Assembly: GCF_900496965.1 (NCBI RefSeq)
Contig: NZ_UFQB01000021.1
Location: 1 to 64,000 of the forward strand
Length of the DNA stretch: 64,000 nucleotides
Source of the DNA: Achromobacter agilis
GTDB lineage: Bacteria; Pseudomonadota; Gammaproteobacteria; Burkholderiales; Burkholderiaceae_B
Direction: 5' to 3'
How positions within the stretch are numbered: the stretch's first letter is position 1; the number at the start of each line of letters is the position of its first letter. The notes under the pieces are model-generated. The model was not told the origin of the DNA and did not search any database. It worked only from the letters and a program-made list of their open reading frames with translations. This document shows positions 54,343 through 63,977 of the stretch, piece after piece. Both the position numbers and the translations under genes were made by a program.

Positions 54343-55947
54343 ATGAAATCCTTCAATGCCCGGCACGCCCTGGCGCGCTGCGCCCTGGCCGCCGCCAGCC
54401 TGCTTGCCTATGCCGCGCCTTCGGTGCACGCCGCGGAAACGCCGCAATATGGCGGCATCCTGACCGCCATTCTCAGTCCGGAACCCCCCACGCTGAACGT
54501 GGCCGTGCAGCAGGTTGCCGGCACGCAGTTGGTGGCCGGCAAGATCTTCGAAAGTCTGCTGACCTACTCCTTCGACCTGAAGCCGCAGCCCAGTCTGGCG
54601 AAGTCCTGGGAAGTGTCTCCCGACCAACTGACCTACACGTTCCATCTGCAGCCCAAGGTGCAGTGGCATGACGGCAAGCCGTTCTCCGCTGACGACGTGG
54701 TATTCACCTACACCAAGATTCTGGCCAACACGCCGCGCACGCGGACCCTGATGGCCAATGTGCAGGAAGTCTCGGCGCTGGACCCGCAGACGGTCGTTTT
54801 CAAGTTGAAGCAGCCATACTCCGCCTTCCTGTATGCCCTGGACATCGGCGGCGGCGCGATCCTGCCCAAGCACCTTTACGATGTGGACACGCCCCTGGCG
54901 CAGAATCCGAACAACAATGCGCCGGTCGGCACCGGCCCGTTCAAGTTCAAGCACTGGGAGCGCGGTTCGTACGTCGAACTGGTCAAGAACGAACATTACT
55001 GGAAGGAAGGCCGCCCCTACCTGGACGGCATCACCTACCGGGTGATTCCCGATTCCGCCTCGCGCCGCGTGGCGCTGGAGCAAGGGACGGTATTGCAGGC
55101 GTGGCTGCAGGACATCGAGCCGGTGGACGTTCCGCGCGTGGCCAAGCTGCCCACGATCAAGCAGGTCTACAAAGGGTACGAGTACTGGTCCACGATGTAC
55201 TGGATAGAACTGAACGGCGGGCGCGAGCCTTTCTCGGACAAGCGCTTCCGCCAGGCCCTGATGTACGGCATCAACCGCCAGTTCATCGTTGACAAGATCA
55301 TGTTCGGCTCGGGCACGGTGGCCACGGGTCCGATCCATCACAACACGCGCTTCTACGACGCCAACGTCAAGCCCTATCCCTACGATCCGAAGAAGGCCGT
55401 CGCCCTGCTGGACGAAATGGGTTTGAAGCCAGACGCCAAGGGCGTGCGCGCCACCGTCGGCCTGATCCCCTTGCCCTACGGCGAAATGCAACGTCGCATG
55501 GCCGAATACATCAAGCAGAACCTGGCCAAGATCGGCGTGATGGTCACGCTGGAGAACACGGATGTGGGGGGCTGGACCAGCCGCGTGGGCAACTGGGATT
55601 TCGATATGGGCGCGAACGGCGTGTTCCAGTACGGCGACCCGGCGATCGGCGTCTCGCGCACCTATCTGGGCAGCAACATCAAGAAGGGGCTGATGTTCAG
55701 CAACACCTCGCAGTACAACAATCCGAAGGTCGACGAACTGTTCAATGCCGCTGCCGCCGCGCCCTCCGATGAAGCGCGCCAGAAGCTGTACAGCGAAGTG
55801 CAACGGATCCTGGTGGAGGATGTGCCGGTGCTGTGGCTGGCCGACACCAACTATTCGACCCTGCTGAACAAGCGTGTGCACAACGCGGTAACGACGGCGC
55901 TGGGCGTGGTGGATTCGCAAAGCGAAACCTGGTTGTCCAAAGAATGA
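54343..55947 (+). CDS. Dipeptide-type ABC transporter substrate-binding protein, paralogue B
   Basis: 534 residues with a signal peptide ending VHA-AETPQYGG. Family 5 solute-binding protein, collinear with paralogue A over its whole length: PQYGGILTAILSPEPPTLNVAVQQ, ANTPRTRTLMANVQEV, NNNAPVGTGPFKFKHWERGSYVELVKNEHYWKEGRPYLDGITYRVIP. The ligand is probably a small peptide or acyl-amino-acid-like compound. The stop overlaps the permease ATG (ATGA). Confidence 0.93.
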   Translation: MKSFNARHALARCALAAASLLAYAAPSVHAAETPQYGGILTAILSPEPPTLNVAVQQVAGTQLVAGKIFESLLTYSFDLKPQPSLAKSWEVSPDQLTYTFHLQPKVQWHDGKPFSADDVVFTYTKILANTPRTRTLMANVQEVSALDPQTVVFKLKQPYSAFLYALDIGGGAILPKHLYDVDTPLAQNPNNNAPVGTGPFKFKHWERGSYVELVKNEHYWKEGRPYLDGITYRVIPDSASRRVALEQGTVLQAWLQDIEPVDVPRVAKLPTIKQVYKGYEYWSTMYWIELNGGREPFSDKRFRQALMYGINRQFIVDKIMFGSGTVATGPIHHNTRFYDANVKPYPYDPKKAVALLDEMGLKPDAKGVRATVGLIPLPYGEMQRRMAEYIKQNLAKIGVMVTLENTDVGGWTSRVGNWDFDMGANGVFQYGDPAIGVSRTYLGSNIKKGLMFSNTSQYNNPKVDELFNAAAAAPSDEARQKLYSEVQRILVEDVPVLWLADTNYSTLLNKRVHNAVTTALGVVDSQSETWLSKE

Positions 55948-56921
55948 AGAAGATCGCCAAGTTCCTGGCGAACCGGGTGGTCAAGAGCGTCCTGGTTCTG
56001 CTGATGATCGCGCTCTTCAATTTCTTCCTGGTGCGCGCGGCGCCGGGCGATCCGGCGGAAATCCTGGCCGGGCAGTCCGGCGCGGTGGACGCCGAGTTCA
56101 TTGCCAAGCTGCGCCAGGAGTTCGGGCTGGATAAGCCCATTTCGACTCAGCTCGGGCACTATCTCAAGAACGTGGCGACGTTCGACCTCGGGTATTCCTA
56201 TCGCCAGCAGGCGCCGGTGTCCAGCCTGATCCTCCAGCATTTGCCGGCGACCTTGTTGCTGACCTTGTCCGCCTTCGCCTTCGCGCTGCTGGCCGGGATC
56301 AGCCTGGGCACGCAGGCCGCGCTGCGGGTGGGCAAGTGGGGAGACACCGTCATTACCACCTTGTCCATGCTGGCCTACGCCACGCCGCTGTTCTGGGTCG
56401 GGCTGATGCTGGTGCTGCTGTTCTCGGTGAACCTGGAGTGGCTGCCCGCCTTCGGCTATGAGAGCGTCGGCGCTAACTTGACCGGGCTGGCCCGCGTGGC
56501 CGACGTGGCGAAGCACCTGCTGCTGCCGGCCCTGACCCTGGGCATGTTCTACATGGCGGTCTATGCCCGGCTGACGCGCGCCTCCATTCTGGAAATCAGC
56601 CAGCTGGACTTCGTGAAAACGGCCCGGGCCAAAGGGTTGTCCGAACGCACCGTGATCGTCCGCCACGTATTGCGCAATGCGTTGCTGCCCGTCATCACTT
56701 ATGCCGGAATCCAGGCGGGCGGGCTGATCGGCGGGTCTTTGCTGGTGGAAACCGTGTTCGCCTGGCCCGGCATCGGACGGCTGGCCTTCGACGCGCTGAT
56801 CCAGCGTGACTACAGCGTCCTGCTCGGCGTGTTCTTCGTGGCCTCGCTGATCGTGGTCGTGGTCAACCTCATTACCGACATTCTGTACACGGTGGCGGAT
56901 CCCAGGATCGAACTCAAATGA
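55944..56921 (+). CDS. ABC transporter permease, DppB type
   Basis: 325 residues with six membrane spans. The N-terminal FLVRAAPGDPAEILAG and the periplasmic loop FGLDKPISTQLGHYLKNVATFDLGYSYRQQAPV are typical for DppB/OppB. The EAA loop reads DFVKTARAKGLSERTVIVRHVLRNALLPVIT. It overlaps both neighbours by ATGA and forms the heterodimeric channel with the next gene product. Confidence 0.93.
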   Translation: MKKIAKFLANRVVKSVLVLLMIALFNFFLVRAAPGDPAEILAGQSGAVDAEFIAKLRQEFGLDKPISTQLGHYLKNVATFDLGYSYRQQAPVSSLILQHLPATLLLTLSAFAFALLAGISLGTQAALRVGKWGDTVITTLSMLAYATPLFWVGLMLVLLFSVNLEWLPAFGYESVGANLTGLARVADVAKHLLLPALTLGMFYMAVYARLTRASILEISQLDFVKTARAKGLSERTVIVRHVLRNALLPVITYAGIQAGGLIGGSLLVETVFAWPGIGRLAFDALIQRDYSVLLGVFFVASLIVVVVNLITDILYTVADPRIELK

Positions 56922-57757
56922 AAGCGTTCATGCAATCGTTCAGCCGCAACAAGGGCGGCATCATGGGCCTGATCGTGCTGGGCCTGGTGACGCTGATGGC
57001 CGTGTCCGCCAGCTGGATCTTCCCGGACAGCCCCTGGGACATCATCAACGGCCCGTTCATGCCGCCGCTGTCGGAAGGGGCCTTGCTGGGCACCGATACG
57101 CTGGGCCGCGATATCGCGACCGGCATCGCCTATGGCTCGCGTGTCACGCTGGTGCTGGCGGCGGTGTCGACCGCGGTGTCGATCCTGCTGGGCATTACGG
57201 TCGGCGCGCTTGCCGGCTTTTATGGCGGGCGCGTGGACCAGGCCATCGTGGGGTTCATCGAATTGTTCCAGACCATTCCCAGCTTCTTCCTGGCGGTGGT
57301 GCTGGTGGCCATTCTGACGCCCAACATGGGCACGGTGATCTTCGCGATCGCCGTCGTATCGTGGCCGCCGCTGGCGCGCCTGGTACGGGCCGAGTTCATG
57401 AGCCTGAAGAACCGCGAATTCGTGCAGGCCGCGATGTTGGCGGGGCAGACGAACCTGCGCATCATCCTCACGCAGATCCTGCCCAACAGCCTATCGCCCG
57501 TCATCGTGTCGGGTTCGCTGATGATCGCGAGCTCGATCCTGCTGGAATCGGCGCTGAGCTTCCTGGGCCTGGGCGACCCCAACGCCATGACCTGGGGCTA
57601 CATCATCGGCGCGTCGCGCAGTGTGCTGCGCGACGCCTGGTGGATGAGCGTGTTTCCTGGCGTGGCGATCCTGCTGACGGTGCTGTCGCTGAACCTCATC
57701 GGCGAGGCCCTGAACGACGCGCTCAATCCCAAACTGGCCCGCAGGAGGACGACGTAA
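56918..57757 (+). CDS. ABC transporter permease, DppC type
   Basis: 279 residues. The N-terminal helix is followed by LLGTDTLGRDIATGIAYGSRVTL, a DppC/OppC signature. The EAA loop is REFVQAAMLAGQTNLRIILTQILPNSLSPVIV, and the C-terminal ALNDALNPKLARRRTT is conserved. The stop overlaps the ATPase start as TAATG. Confidence 0.93.
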   Translation: MKAFMQSFSRNKGGIMGLIVLGLVTLMAVSASWIFPDSPWDIINGPFMPPLSEGALLGTDTLGRDIATGIAYGSRVTLVLAAVSTAVSILLGITVGALAGFYGGRVDQAIVGFIELFQTIPSFFLAVVLVAILTPNMGTVIFAIAVVSWPPLARLVRAEFMSLKNREFVQAAMLAGQTNLRIILTQILPNSLSPVIVSGSLMIASSILLESALSFLGLGDPNAMTWGYIIGASRSVLRDAWWMSVFPGVAILLTVLSLNLIGEALNDALNPKLARRRTT

Positions 57758-59385
57758 TGAGCGCACTGCTTGAAATCCGTGACCTGAGCGTGACCGCGGC
57801 GCACGGCGGTCCGACCGTGGTGCAGGGCGTTTCCTATACCGTGAACCGCAACGAAATCCTTTGCGTGGTGGGGGAGTCGGGGTCCGGGAAGTCGGTGACG
57901 GCGCATTCCATCATGGGCCTGCTGCCCGTCGACCAGTTGAGCGTCACGCAGGGACAGATCCTGTACGGCGGGCGCGACCTGGTCGGCCTGGCTGCGGCGG
58001 ACTGGTGCGAGCTGCGGGGCAAGAGTTTCGGCATGGTGTTCCAGGAGCCCATGACGGCCTTGAACCCCATCATGCGCGTAGGCCGGCAGGTGGACGAGGT
58101 CCTGGAACGCCATACGGACCTGGGCGCCGCCGCCCGCAGGCAGCGGGTGCTGGACTTGTTCGGCCAGGTGCTGCTGCCGGATCCGCAGGCCATGTACGAC
58201 GCCTATCCGTTCCAGCTGTCAGGCGGCCAGCGCCAGCGGGTGGTGATCGCCATGGCGCTGGCGCTGGAGCCGGACGTGCTGATCGCCGATGAACCCACGA
58301 CCGCGCTGGACGTTACGACGCAGGCGCAGATCCTCAGCCTTATCAAGGATATACAACGGCGCATGGGCATCGGCGTCATTTTCATCACGCACGATTTCGG
58401 CGTGGTGGCCGACATCGCCGACCGCATCGTGGTGATGCGCAAGGGCGAGGTGGTGGAGGCGGGCCCGGCGGACGACATCCTGAACCGCCCGCAGCATTCC
58501 TATACGCGCCAGTTGATCGCGGCCGTCCCGCACAAGCCCGAGGGCAAGGACGAGGCCGCGCCGGCGCCGCCGCTGATGGTGGTGCAAAGGCTGTGCAAGA
58601 CGTTCGCCACCGGGGGGCGCCGCGTGGATGCCCTGCGCGACATTTCGCTCGAGATACACCAGGGCGAGACCCTGGGCCTCGTCGGCGAGTCCGGCTCGGG
58701 CAAGTCGACGCTGGGCCGCGCCCTGATCGGACTGGTCCCGCCCGACAGCGGCAGCGTGTGCATGGAAGGCCGCGAGCTCCTGGGCATGAAGCCGCGCGAG
58801 TTCCGCCCCTACCGGCGCCAGATCCAGATGGTGTTCCAGGATCCGTACGCTTCGCTGAACCCGCGCCATCGCATCATCGAGGCCGTGGCCCAGGGGCCCA
58901 TCGCCTTCGGCGAAAGCCGTAAGACCGCCTTGCGCGAAGCGCGCGAACTGCTGGAGCTGGTCGGTCTGGGCGGAGACGCCGGCGACCGCTATCCCCACCA
59001 GTTCTCGGGCGGGCAGCGCCAGCGGATCGGCATCGCGCGCGCGCTGGCGCTCAAGCCTCGGCTGCTGGTCGCTGACGAGGCCGTCTCGGCGCTGGACGTT
59101 TCCATCCAGGCCCAGGTGCTGGATTTGCTTAAGACCGTCAGCGGGCAGTTCGACCTGTCGGTGCTGTTCATCACCCACGACCTGCGGGTCGCCGCCCAGA
59201 TTTGCGACCGCATTGCGGTGATGCGGCAAGGTCAATTGGTCGAGCTGGACCGCGCGGCCACGATTTTCTACCACCCCCAACATGAATACACGCGTCGCCT
59301 GATCGATTCTGTGCCAGGCAAGTCCTGGAACAAGCCCGACCTGGACGCGCAGGACGACCCCTCTAGGAGCAAGCAGTATGCATGA
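57757..59385 (+). CDS. Fused dipeptide ABC transporter ATPase (DppD-DppF type)
   Basis: 542 residues with two complete nucleotide-binding domains. The first has Walker [13 protein letters not shown], signature [15 protein letters not shown] and Walker [13 protein letters not shown]. The second starts near residue 270 with [29 protein letters not shown] and [12 protein letters not shown], where the usual DEPVSALD has Ala for Pro. Both carry the C-terminal oligopeptide-transporter extension ([24 protein letters not shown]). Fusion of the two ATPases in one chain is common for this subfamily. The stop overlaps the amidase by 8 bp. Confidence 0.94.
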   Translation: MSALLEIRDLSVTAAHGGPTVVQGVSYTVNRNEILCVVGESGSGKSVTAHSIMGLLPVDQLSVTQGQILYGGRDLVGLAAADWCELRGKSFGMVFQEPMTALNPIMRVGRQVDEVLERHTDLGAAARRQRVLDLFGQVLLPDPQAMYDAYPFQLSGGQRQRVVIAMALALEPDVLIADEPTTALDVTTQAQILSLIKDIQRRMGIGVIFITHDFGVVADIADRIVVMRKGEVVEAGPADDILNRPQHSYTRQLIAAVPHKPEGKDEAAPAPPLMVVQRLCKTFATGGRRVDALRDISLEIHQGETLGLVGESGSGKSTLGRALIGLVPPDSGSVCMEGRELLGMKPREFRPYRRQIQMVFQDPYASLNPRHRIIEAVAQGPIAFGESRKTALREARELLELVGLGGDAGDRYPHQFSGGQRQRIGIARALALKPRLLVADEAVSALDVSIQAQVLDLLKTVSGQFDLSVLFITHDLRVAAQICDRIAVMRQGQLVELDRAATIFYHPQHEYTRRLIDSVPGKSWNKPDLDAQDDPSRSKQYA

Positions 59386-60820
59386 CACCGAGTATCAGGC
59401 GCTGGATGGACTGGCGCTGGCCGATTTGCTGGCGCGGCGCGAAGTCAGTCCCGAAAGTCTGATGGCCTGCGCAATCCGGCTCGCGCAGCAGCGCGCGCCG
59501 GCGCTCAACGCCCTGTGCTATGAGCGTTTCGAAGAATCGCTGGACGTGGCGCGCGAGTGGCGGCCCAGGGGCGCGTTCGGCGGCATTCCGTTCCTGCTCA
59601 AGGATTCCGGGCTGGCGCACACGCGGTTCCCGTCCAGCGTGGGATCGCGCTTGCTCGAGGGCACGGGTTACACGCGCAACGCCACGCTGGCGGACCGGTT
59701 CGAGGACGCCGGCCTGATTTCCTTCGCGCGCACGACCGTGCCCGAATTCTGCATGGCGCCCACCACGGAAGCCGCCCGCAACGGCGGGCCGACGCGCAAC
59801 CCCTGGGACCTGACTCGCTCCTCCGGGGGATCGAGCGGCGGCGCGGCGGCGGCGGTGGCCGCGGGCATCGTCCCGCTGGCCCACGGCAGCGACGGGGGCG
59901 GGTCGATCCGGATCCCGGCGGCCTGTTGCGGCGTGTACGGCCTGAAGGTGTCGCGCGGACGCGTGCCGATGGGTCCATTCCGGGGCGAAGGGTGGGGCGG
60001 CCTGGCGACCGACGGCGTGCTGTCGCGGTCCGTGCGCGACACGGCGGCCGCGCTGGACGCCATCGCCGGCTATGAGCCTGGCGCGCCCTACGCGGCGCCG
60101 CCGGCGCCGGCCTCCTATCTCAAGGGCCTGGACGAGCCGCCGCGGCGGCTGCGCATCGCCCTGTGGCGCGAGGCCTGGAACGGCGTCGCGGTGGCTCCCG
60201 AGTGCGTGGCGGCCGTCGAGCGCGCCGCCGCCCTGTGCCGGGACCTCGGACACGAAGTGGTCGAGAGCGCGCCGCCCGACATCGAGTACGAGGCGTTTGT
60301 GCTGGCCCACGCCAACGTGCTCGCGGGCAACATCGTGCTGGCGGTCGATACTCGCCTCGGCATCACGGGGCAGGCGGCCCTGCGCGACGACGACCTGGAA
60401 CCCGCCCTGCGCCAGGGCTATGAATACGGCAAGACGCTGCCCGCCGCCCAATATATCGGCAGCGTGAACCGCTTCCATGCCATCGGACGGATTCTGGAAG
60501 GCTATATGGAGGGCTACGACGCGATCCTGTCCCCCTCGCTGACCCAGTTGCCCTTGAAGCTGGGCGAACTTTCCACCGCGAAGGGCTCCTTCCTGGATTT
60601 CCGCCGCCAGGTGGGCGCCTATGGCACCTTCTCCGCCGCGTTCAATGCTTCGGGCCAGCCCGCCGCCAGCCTGCCGCTGGCCTGGACGGACGCCGGATTG
60701 CCCGTCGGCGTGCAGGTGGTCGGCCGTTACGGCCGCGAAGACCTGGTGCTCGCGCTGTCGTCCCAGCTGGAGGCCGCCCAGCCCTGGGCCGGGCGGATCG
60801 CCGTTCCCGGCCAGCGTTAA
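59378..60820 (+). CDS. Amidase (amidase-signature family)
   Basis: 480 residues. The catalytic Ser-cisSer-Lys triad is visible: Lys in FGGIPFLLKDSGLAH, and the serines in DLTRSSGGSSGGAAAAVAAGIVPLAHGSDGGGSIRIPAACCGVYGLK. It hydrolyses a carboxamide or aryl amide; close relatives are annotated as 6-aminohexanoate-cyclic-dimer hydrolase-like or glutamyl-tRNA amidotransferase A-like. It is not GatA because gatB and gatC are absent. It overlaps the importer ATPase by 8 bp, so it is translated with the uptake system and probably acts on its substrate. Confidence 0.92.
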   Translation: MHDTEYQALDGLALADLLARREVSPESLMACAIRLAQQRAPALNALCYERFEESLDVAREWRPRGAFGGIPFLLKDSGLAHTRFPSSVGSRLLEGTGYTRNATLADRFEDAGLISFARTTVPEFCMAPTTEAARNGGPTRNPWDLTRSSGGSSGGAAAAVAAGIVPLAHGSDGGGSIRIPAACCGVYGLKVSRGRVPMGPFRGEGWGGLATDGVLSRSVRDTAAALDAIAGYEPGAPYAAPPAPASYLKGLDEPPRRLRIALWREAWNGVAVAPECVAAVERAAALCRDLGHEVVESAPPDIEYEAFVLAHANVLAGNIVLAVDTRLGITGQAALRDDDLEPALRQGYEYGKTLPAAQYIGSVNRFHAIGRILEGYMEGYDAILSPSLTQLPLKLGELSTAKGSFLDFRRQVGAYGTFSAAFNASGQPAASLPLAWTDAGLPVGVQVVGRYGREDLVLALSSQLEAAQPWAGRIAVPGQR

Positions 60821-61028
60821 GGGAACGGGCCGGGCCGCCGGGCCTTGCCGCCCCGTTGCGCATCCCCCGTCCGGGGGGAGGTGCCGGGGCGGTTTACCAC
60901 TTTCGGTGCAACCCGAATGGCCTGGATACCGCCGGTTGCAAGACCTTTCGGCGAATCCCCCGTAAAATCACCCCATTCAGCAGGACTTCAACCATCTTTC
61001 AATAGACAGTACCTAAGGAGGACCACTC

Positions 61029-62093
61029 ATGGCCCTAGTCTCCATGCGCCAGTTGCTCGACCACGCCGCCGAGCACGGCTACGGCATTCCCGCTTTCAAC
61101 GTCAACAACCTGGAACAGGTCCAGGCCATCATGGAAGCCGCTGCGGAGACCGACAGCCCGGTGATCATGCAAGCCTCGGCCGGCGCGCGCAAGTACGCGG
61201 GCGAAGGCTTCCTGAAGTACCTGATCCAGGCCGCCGTGGAATCCTATCCGCACATCCCCGTGGTCATGCACCAGGATCACGGCCAGTCGCCCAAGATCTG
61301 CCAAGGCGCCATCGACCTGGGCTTCTCCAGCGTCATGATGGACGGCTCGCTCAAGGAAGACGGCAAGACCATCGCCGACTACGAATACAACGTGGACGTG
61401 ACCAAGAAGGTCGTGGACACCGCGCACAAACTGGGCGTCACGGTCGAGGGCGAACTGGGCTGCCTGGGCTCGCTGGAAACCATGCAGGGCGACAAGGAAG
61501 ACGGCCACGGCGCCGACGGCAAGCTGACCATGGACCAGCTGCTGACCGATCCGGAACAGGCGGCCGATTTCGTGCGCAGGACGCAGCTCGACGCGCTGGC
61601 GATCGCCATCGGCACCAGCCACGGCGCCTACAAGTTCACGCGCAAACCCACCGGCGACATCCTGTCGATCTCCCGCATCAAGGAAATCCACGCCCGCCTG
61701 CCCAACACCCACCTGGTGATGCACGGCAGCTCCAGCGTGCCGCAGGAACTGCTGGCCGAGATCCGCGAATTCGGCGGCAACATGAAGGAAACCTACGGCG
61801 TGCCCGTCGAGGAAATCCAGGAAGCCATCAAGTATGGCGTGCGCAAGATCAATATCGACACCGATATCCGTCTGGCCATGACGGGCGCGATCCGCCGCTT
61901 CTTCGCCGAAAACCCGGAGAAGTTCGACCCGCGCGAATACCTGAAGCCGGCCCGCGCCGCCGCCAAGGCCATCTGTGTCGCCCGCTACACCGAGTTCGGT
62001 ACCGCCGGCAACGCCAGCAAGATCAAGGCGCAGCCGCTGACCGAAATCGCCGCGCAGTACGCATCGGGCAAGCTGGCCCAGGTGGTCCAGTAA
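61029..62093 (+). CDS. fba: Class II fructose-1,6-bisphosphate aldolase
   Basis: 354 residues, zinc-dependent, cleaving fructose-1,6-bisphosphate to two triose phosphates. Zinc ligands are expected in [33 protein letters not shown] and [10 protein letters not shown], all intact. The N-terminus [30 protein letters not shown] is typical of the betaproteobacterial CbbA/Fba group. AAGGAGG is a strong ribosome binding site. A TAAAAT box at 60963 may be its -10 element. A strong terminator follows. Confidence 0.96.
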   Translation: MALVSMRQLLDHAAEHGYGIPAFNVNNLEQVQAIMEAAAETDSPVIMQASAGARKYAGEGFLKYLIQAAVESYPHIPVVMHQDHGQSPKICQGAIDLGFSSVMMDGSLKEDGKTIADYEYNVDVTKKVVDTAHKLGVTVEGELGCLGSLETMQGDKEDGHGADGKLTMDQLLTDPEQAADFVRRTQLDALAIAIGTSHGAYKFTRKPTGDILSISRIKEIHARLPNTHLVMHGSSSVPQELLAEIREFGGNMKETYGVPVEEIQEAIKYGVRKINIDTDIRLAMTGAIRRFFAENPEKFDPREYLKPARAAAKAICVARYTEFGTAGNASKIKAQPLTEIAAQYASGKLAQVVQ

Positions 62094-62136
62094 GCATCGG
62101 CCAGGCCCCGGCATCCGGGGCTGCGGCATGAAAAAG

Positions 62137-62163
62137 GCGGGCCCGCAAGGGCCCGCTTTTTTT
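62137..62163. terminator. Bidirectional intrinsic terminator after fba
   Basis: GCGGGCCC (62137-62144), loop GCAA, GGGCCCGC (62149-62156) and seven T's. AAAAA precedes the stem, so it also serves the convergent GFA gene on the minus strand. Confidence 0.92.
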
Positions 62164-62192
62164 CGTCCCGAGGCGCCCGGCGGCAGGGCGGG

Positions 62193-62648
62193 TTAGGCCG
62201 CGGGGGAGTTGCGCGGGAAGTGCGGCATGCTGCGGTCCACGTGGTGCCAGGACGGGGCGGAATCGGTCCAGAGGCTGACCTGGGCGTGGAAGGCTTCCGG
62301 GTCGTCCAGCGAGCCCGCCCGCAGCACTTCGTAACCCATGCCAACCGAGCCGCCGAACAGCGGCGTGCCGCAGTCCCCGCAGAAGCTGCGCATGACGGTA
62401 TGGCCCGAATCGCCCCGGTAGCGGTGTTCCTTGGCGGCGCCGCGCAAGAGGGTGATGGAGCCGGCGGGGAAGATCAGCGCATGGGCCGGGGCGCCGCCGC
62501 TGGAATACTGGCAGTCCCGGCAATGACAGGTAGCGGCCATGATCGGTTCGTCGGTGATGGCGTAGCGGACGGCGCCGCACTGGCAGCCACCGGTCAGGTG
62601 CACCTGCGCGTCGGCGTGGGCGGTGCGTTTGAGGGAAGCATCCTGCAT
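62193..62648 (-). CDS. GFA-family zinc protein, second copy
   Basis: 151 residues. Zinc motifs: GGCQCGAVRYAI, ATCHCRDCQYSSGGAPAH and SFCGDCGTPLFGG. About 15 extra N-terminal residues distinguish it from the shorter copy at 28760, with which similarity is limited to family motifs. Proposed role in glutathione-dependent detoxification is family annotation only. Confidence 0.88.
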   Translation of the reverse strand: MQDASLKRTAHADAQVHLTGGCQCGAVRYAITDEPIMAATCHCRDCQYSSGGAPAHALIFPAGSITLLRGAAKEHRYRGDSGHTVMRSFCGDCGTPLFGGSVGMGYEVLRAGSLDDPEAFHAQVSLWTDSAPSWHHVDRSMPHFPRNSPAA

Positions 62649-62871
62649 ACGGCTCTGTCTCCGGGGTCAGCACCGTAACGCCAGCGGCGGTCGGCGCGCA
62701 TTGTGTGAGCCCACAGCCTAACCCGGGCGCCGGACGGCGTCGAGGGGAGGGCGGGCGCCCCTGGGCCGCCGGGGGAGTCCGGCAAAACCGGCCCATTTGC
62801 AGTAACCTATGCGCTTTGCAGGACCCGCGCCCCGCGCCGGCCCTGTCCGTGGTTCCCGGATTCCGTTCTAC

Positions 62872-62902
62872 TTCCCGCCCTGGCGCCTGCCCGAGGCGGG
62901 AA
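62872..62902 (+). promoter_or_regulatory. Leader hairpin upstream of purC
   Basis: TTCCCGCC (62872-62879) pairs perfectly with GGCGGGAA (62895-62902) around a 15-nt loop, 28 bp before the GTG start. It may influence purC translation or RNA stability. No T-run follows. Confidence 0.35.
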
Positions 62903-62930
62903 TCTTCATTATTGCCATAGGCCATTTCCC

Positions 62931-63812
62931 GTGACTTCTGCTTTGCATCAATCCAGCATCAAGTCCTTGCCGCTGCTGGGCCGCGGTAAGGTGCGCGATA
63001 TGTACGCGGTGGGCGACGACAAGTTGCTGATCGTCGCGTCGGATCGCATCTCCGCCTTCGACGTGATCCTCGACGACCCCATCCCCGGCAAGGGGCAGGT
63101 GCTGACCGAACTGACCGAGTTCTGGCTGCAGAAGCTGGCCCATATCCTGCCGAACCACTCCACGGGCGTGAAGCCCGAAGACGTGGTGGCGCCGGACGAA
63201 GTCGACCAGGTGCGCGGCCGCGCCGTCGTGGTCAAGCGGCTGAAGCCCATCCTGGTGGAAGCGGTGGCCCGCGGCTACCTGATCGGCTCGGGCTGGAAGG
63301 ACTACCAGGCCACCGGCTCGGTCTGCGGCATCAAGCTGCCCGCCGGCCTGCAACAGGCCAGCCAGCTGCCCGAACCCATTTTCACGCCGGCGGCCAAGGC
63401 CGAATTCGGCATGCACGACGAAAACGTGGACTTCGCGCATGTGGTCAAGGAAGTCGGCCAGGAAATGGCCGAGCGCATCCGCGACGTGACGCTCAAGCTC
63501 TACGCCGAAGCCGCCCGGTTCGCGGCCACCAAGGGCATCATCATTGCCGACACCAAGTTCGAGTTCGGCCTCGACGACGACGGCACGCTGTACCTGATGG
63601 ACGAAGTCCTGACGCCCGATTCCTCGCGCTTCTGGCCCGCCGACGGCTACCGCGTAGGCATCAGCCCCCCGTCGTTCGACAAGCAGTTCGTGCGCGACTG
63701 GCTGGAAACCCAGACCTGGGACAAGACGCCGCCGGCGCCGCGCCTGCCCAAGGACGTGCTGGAAAAGACGGCCGCCAAGTACCGCGAAGCCCTGGATCGC
63801 CTGGTTGCCTGA
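62931..63812 (+). CDS. purC: Phosphoribosylaminoimidazole-succinocarboxamide synthase
   Basis: 293 residues from a GTG start. It condenses CAIR with aspartate in purine synthesis. Diagnostic motifs are [55 protein letters not shown] and [12 protein letters not shown]. This is the longer SAICAR synthetase form found in betaproteobacteria and eukaryotes. A terminator follows, so it is probably transcribed separately from whatever comes next. Confidence 0.96.
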   Translation: MTSALHQSSIKSLPLLGRGKVRDMYAVGDDKLLIVASDRISAFDVILDDPIPGKGQVLTELTEFWLQKLAHILPNHSTGVKPEDVVAPDEVDQVRGRAVVVKRLKPILVEAVARGYLIGSGWKDYQATGSVCGIKLPAGLQQASQLPEPIFTPAAKAEFGMHDENVDFAHVVKEVGQEMAERIRDVTLKLYAEAARFAATKGIIIADTKFEFGLDDDGTLYLMDEVLTPDSSRFWPADGYRVGISPPSFDKQFVRDWLETQTWDKTPPAPRLPKDVLEKTAAKYREALDRLVA

Positions 63813-63832
63813 CCCGCTGCGTCCCGCAAAAA

Positions 63833-63859
63833 ACCGCTCGGCATCGAGCGGTTTTTTTT
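63833..63859 (+). terminator. Intrinsic terminator after purC
   Basis: ACCGCTCG (63833-63840), loop GCAT, CGAGCGGT (63845-63852), then a run of T's to 63859. The stem lies about 20 bp past the purC stop. Confidence 0.92.
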
Positions 63860-63977
63860 CGTCTACCGCCAGCATGCGCGCCGCTTCCCTCCGGGTATTC
63901 GATAACATTTATTGCGTATTGTTACGTTATACTTCCCGGCTGCTTGTATCGGGACGTCCCAGAAAGGAGCGCTACGC

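Noticed and set aside
59378-60820. GatA subunit of the tRNA amidotransferase
   Set aside because: The amidase signature alone does not define GatA, gatB and gatC are absent, and the gene is embedded in an importer operon.
60821-60895. Terminator after the amidase gene
   Set aside because: Several GC-rich self-complementary pieces are present, but none is followed by a T-run and pairing is ambiguous.
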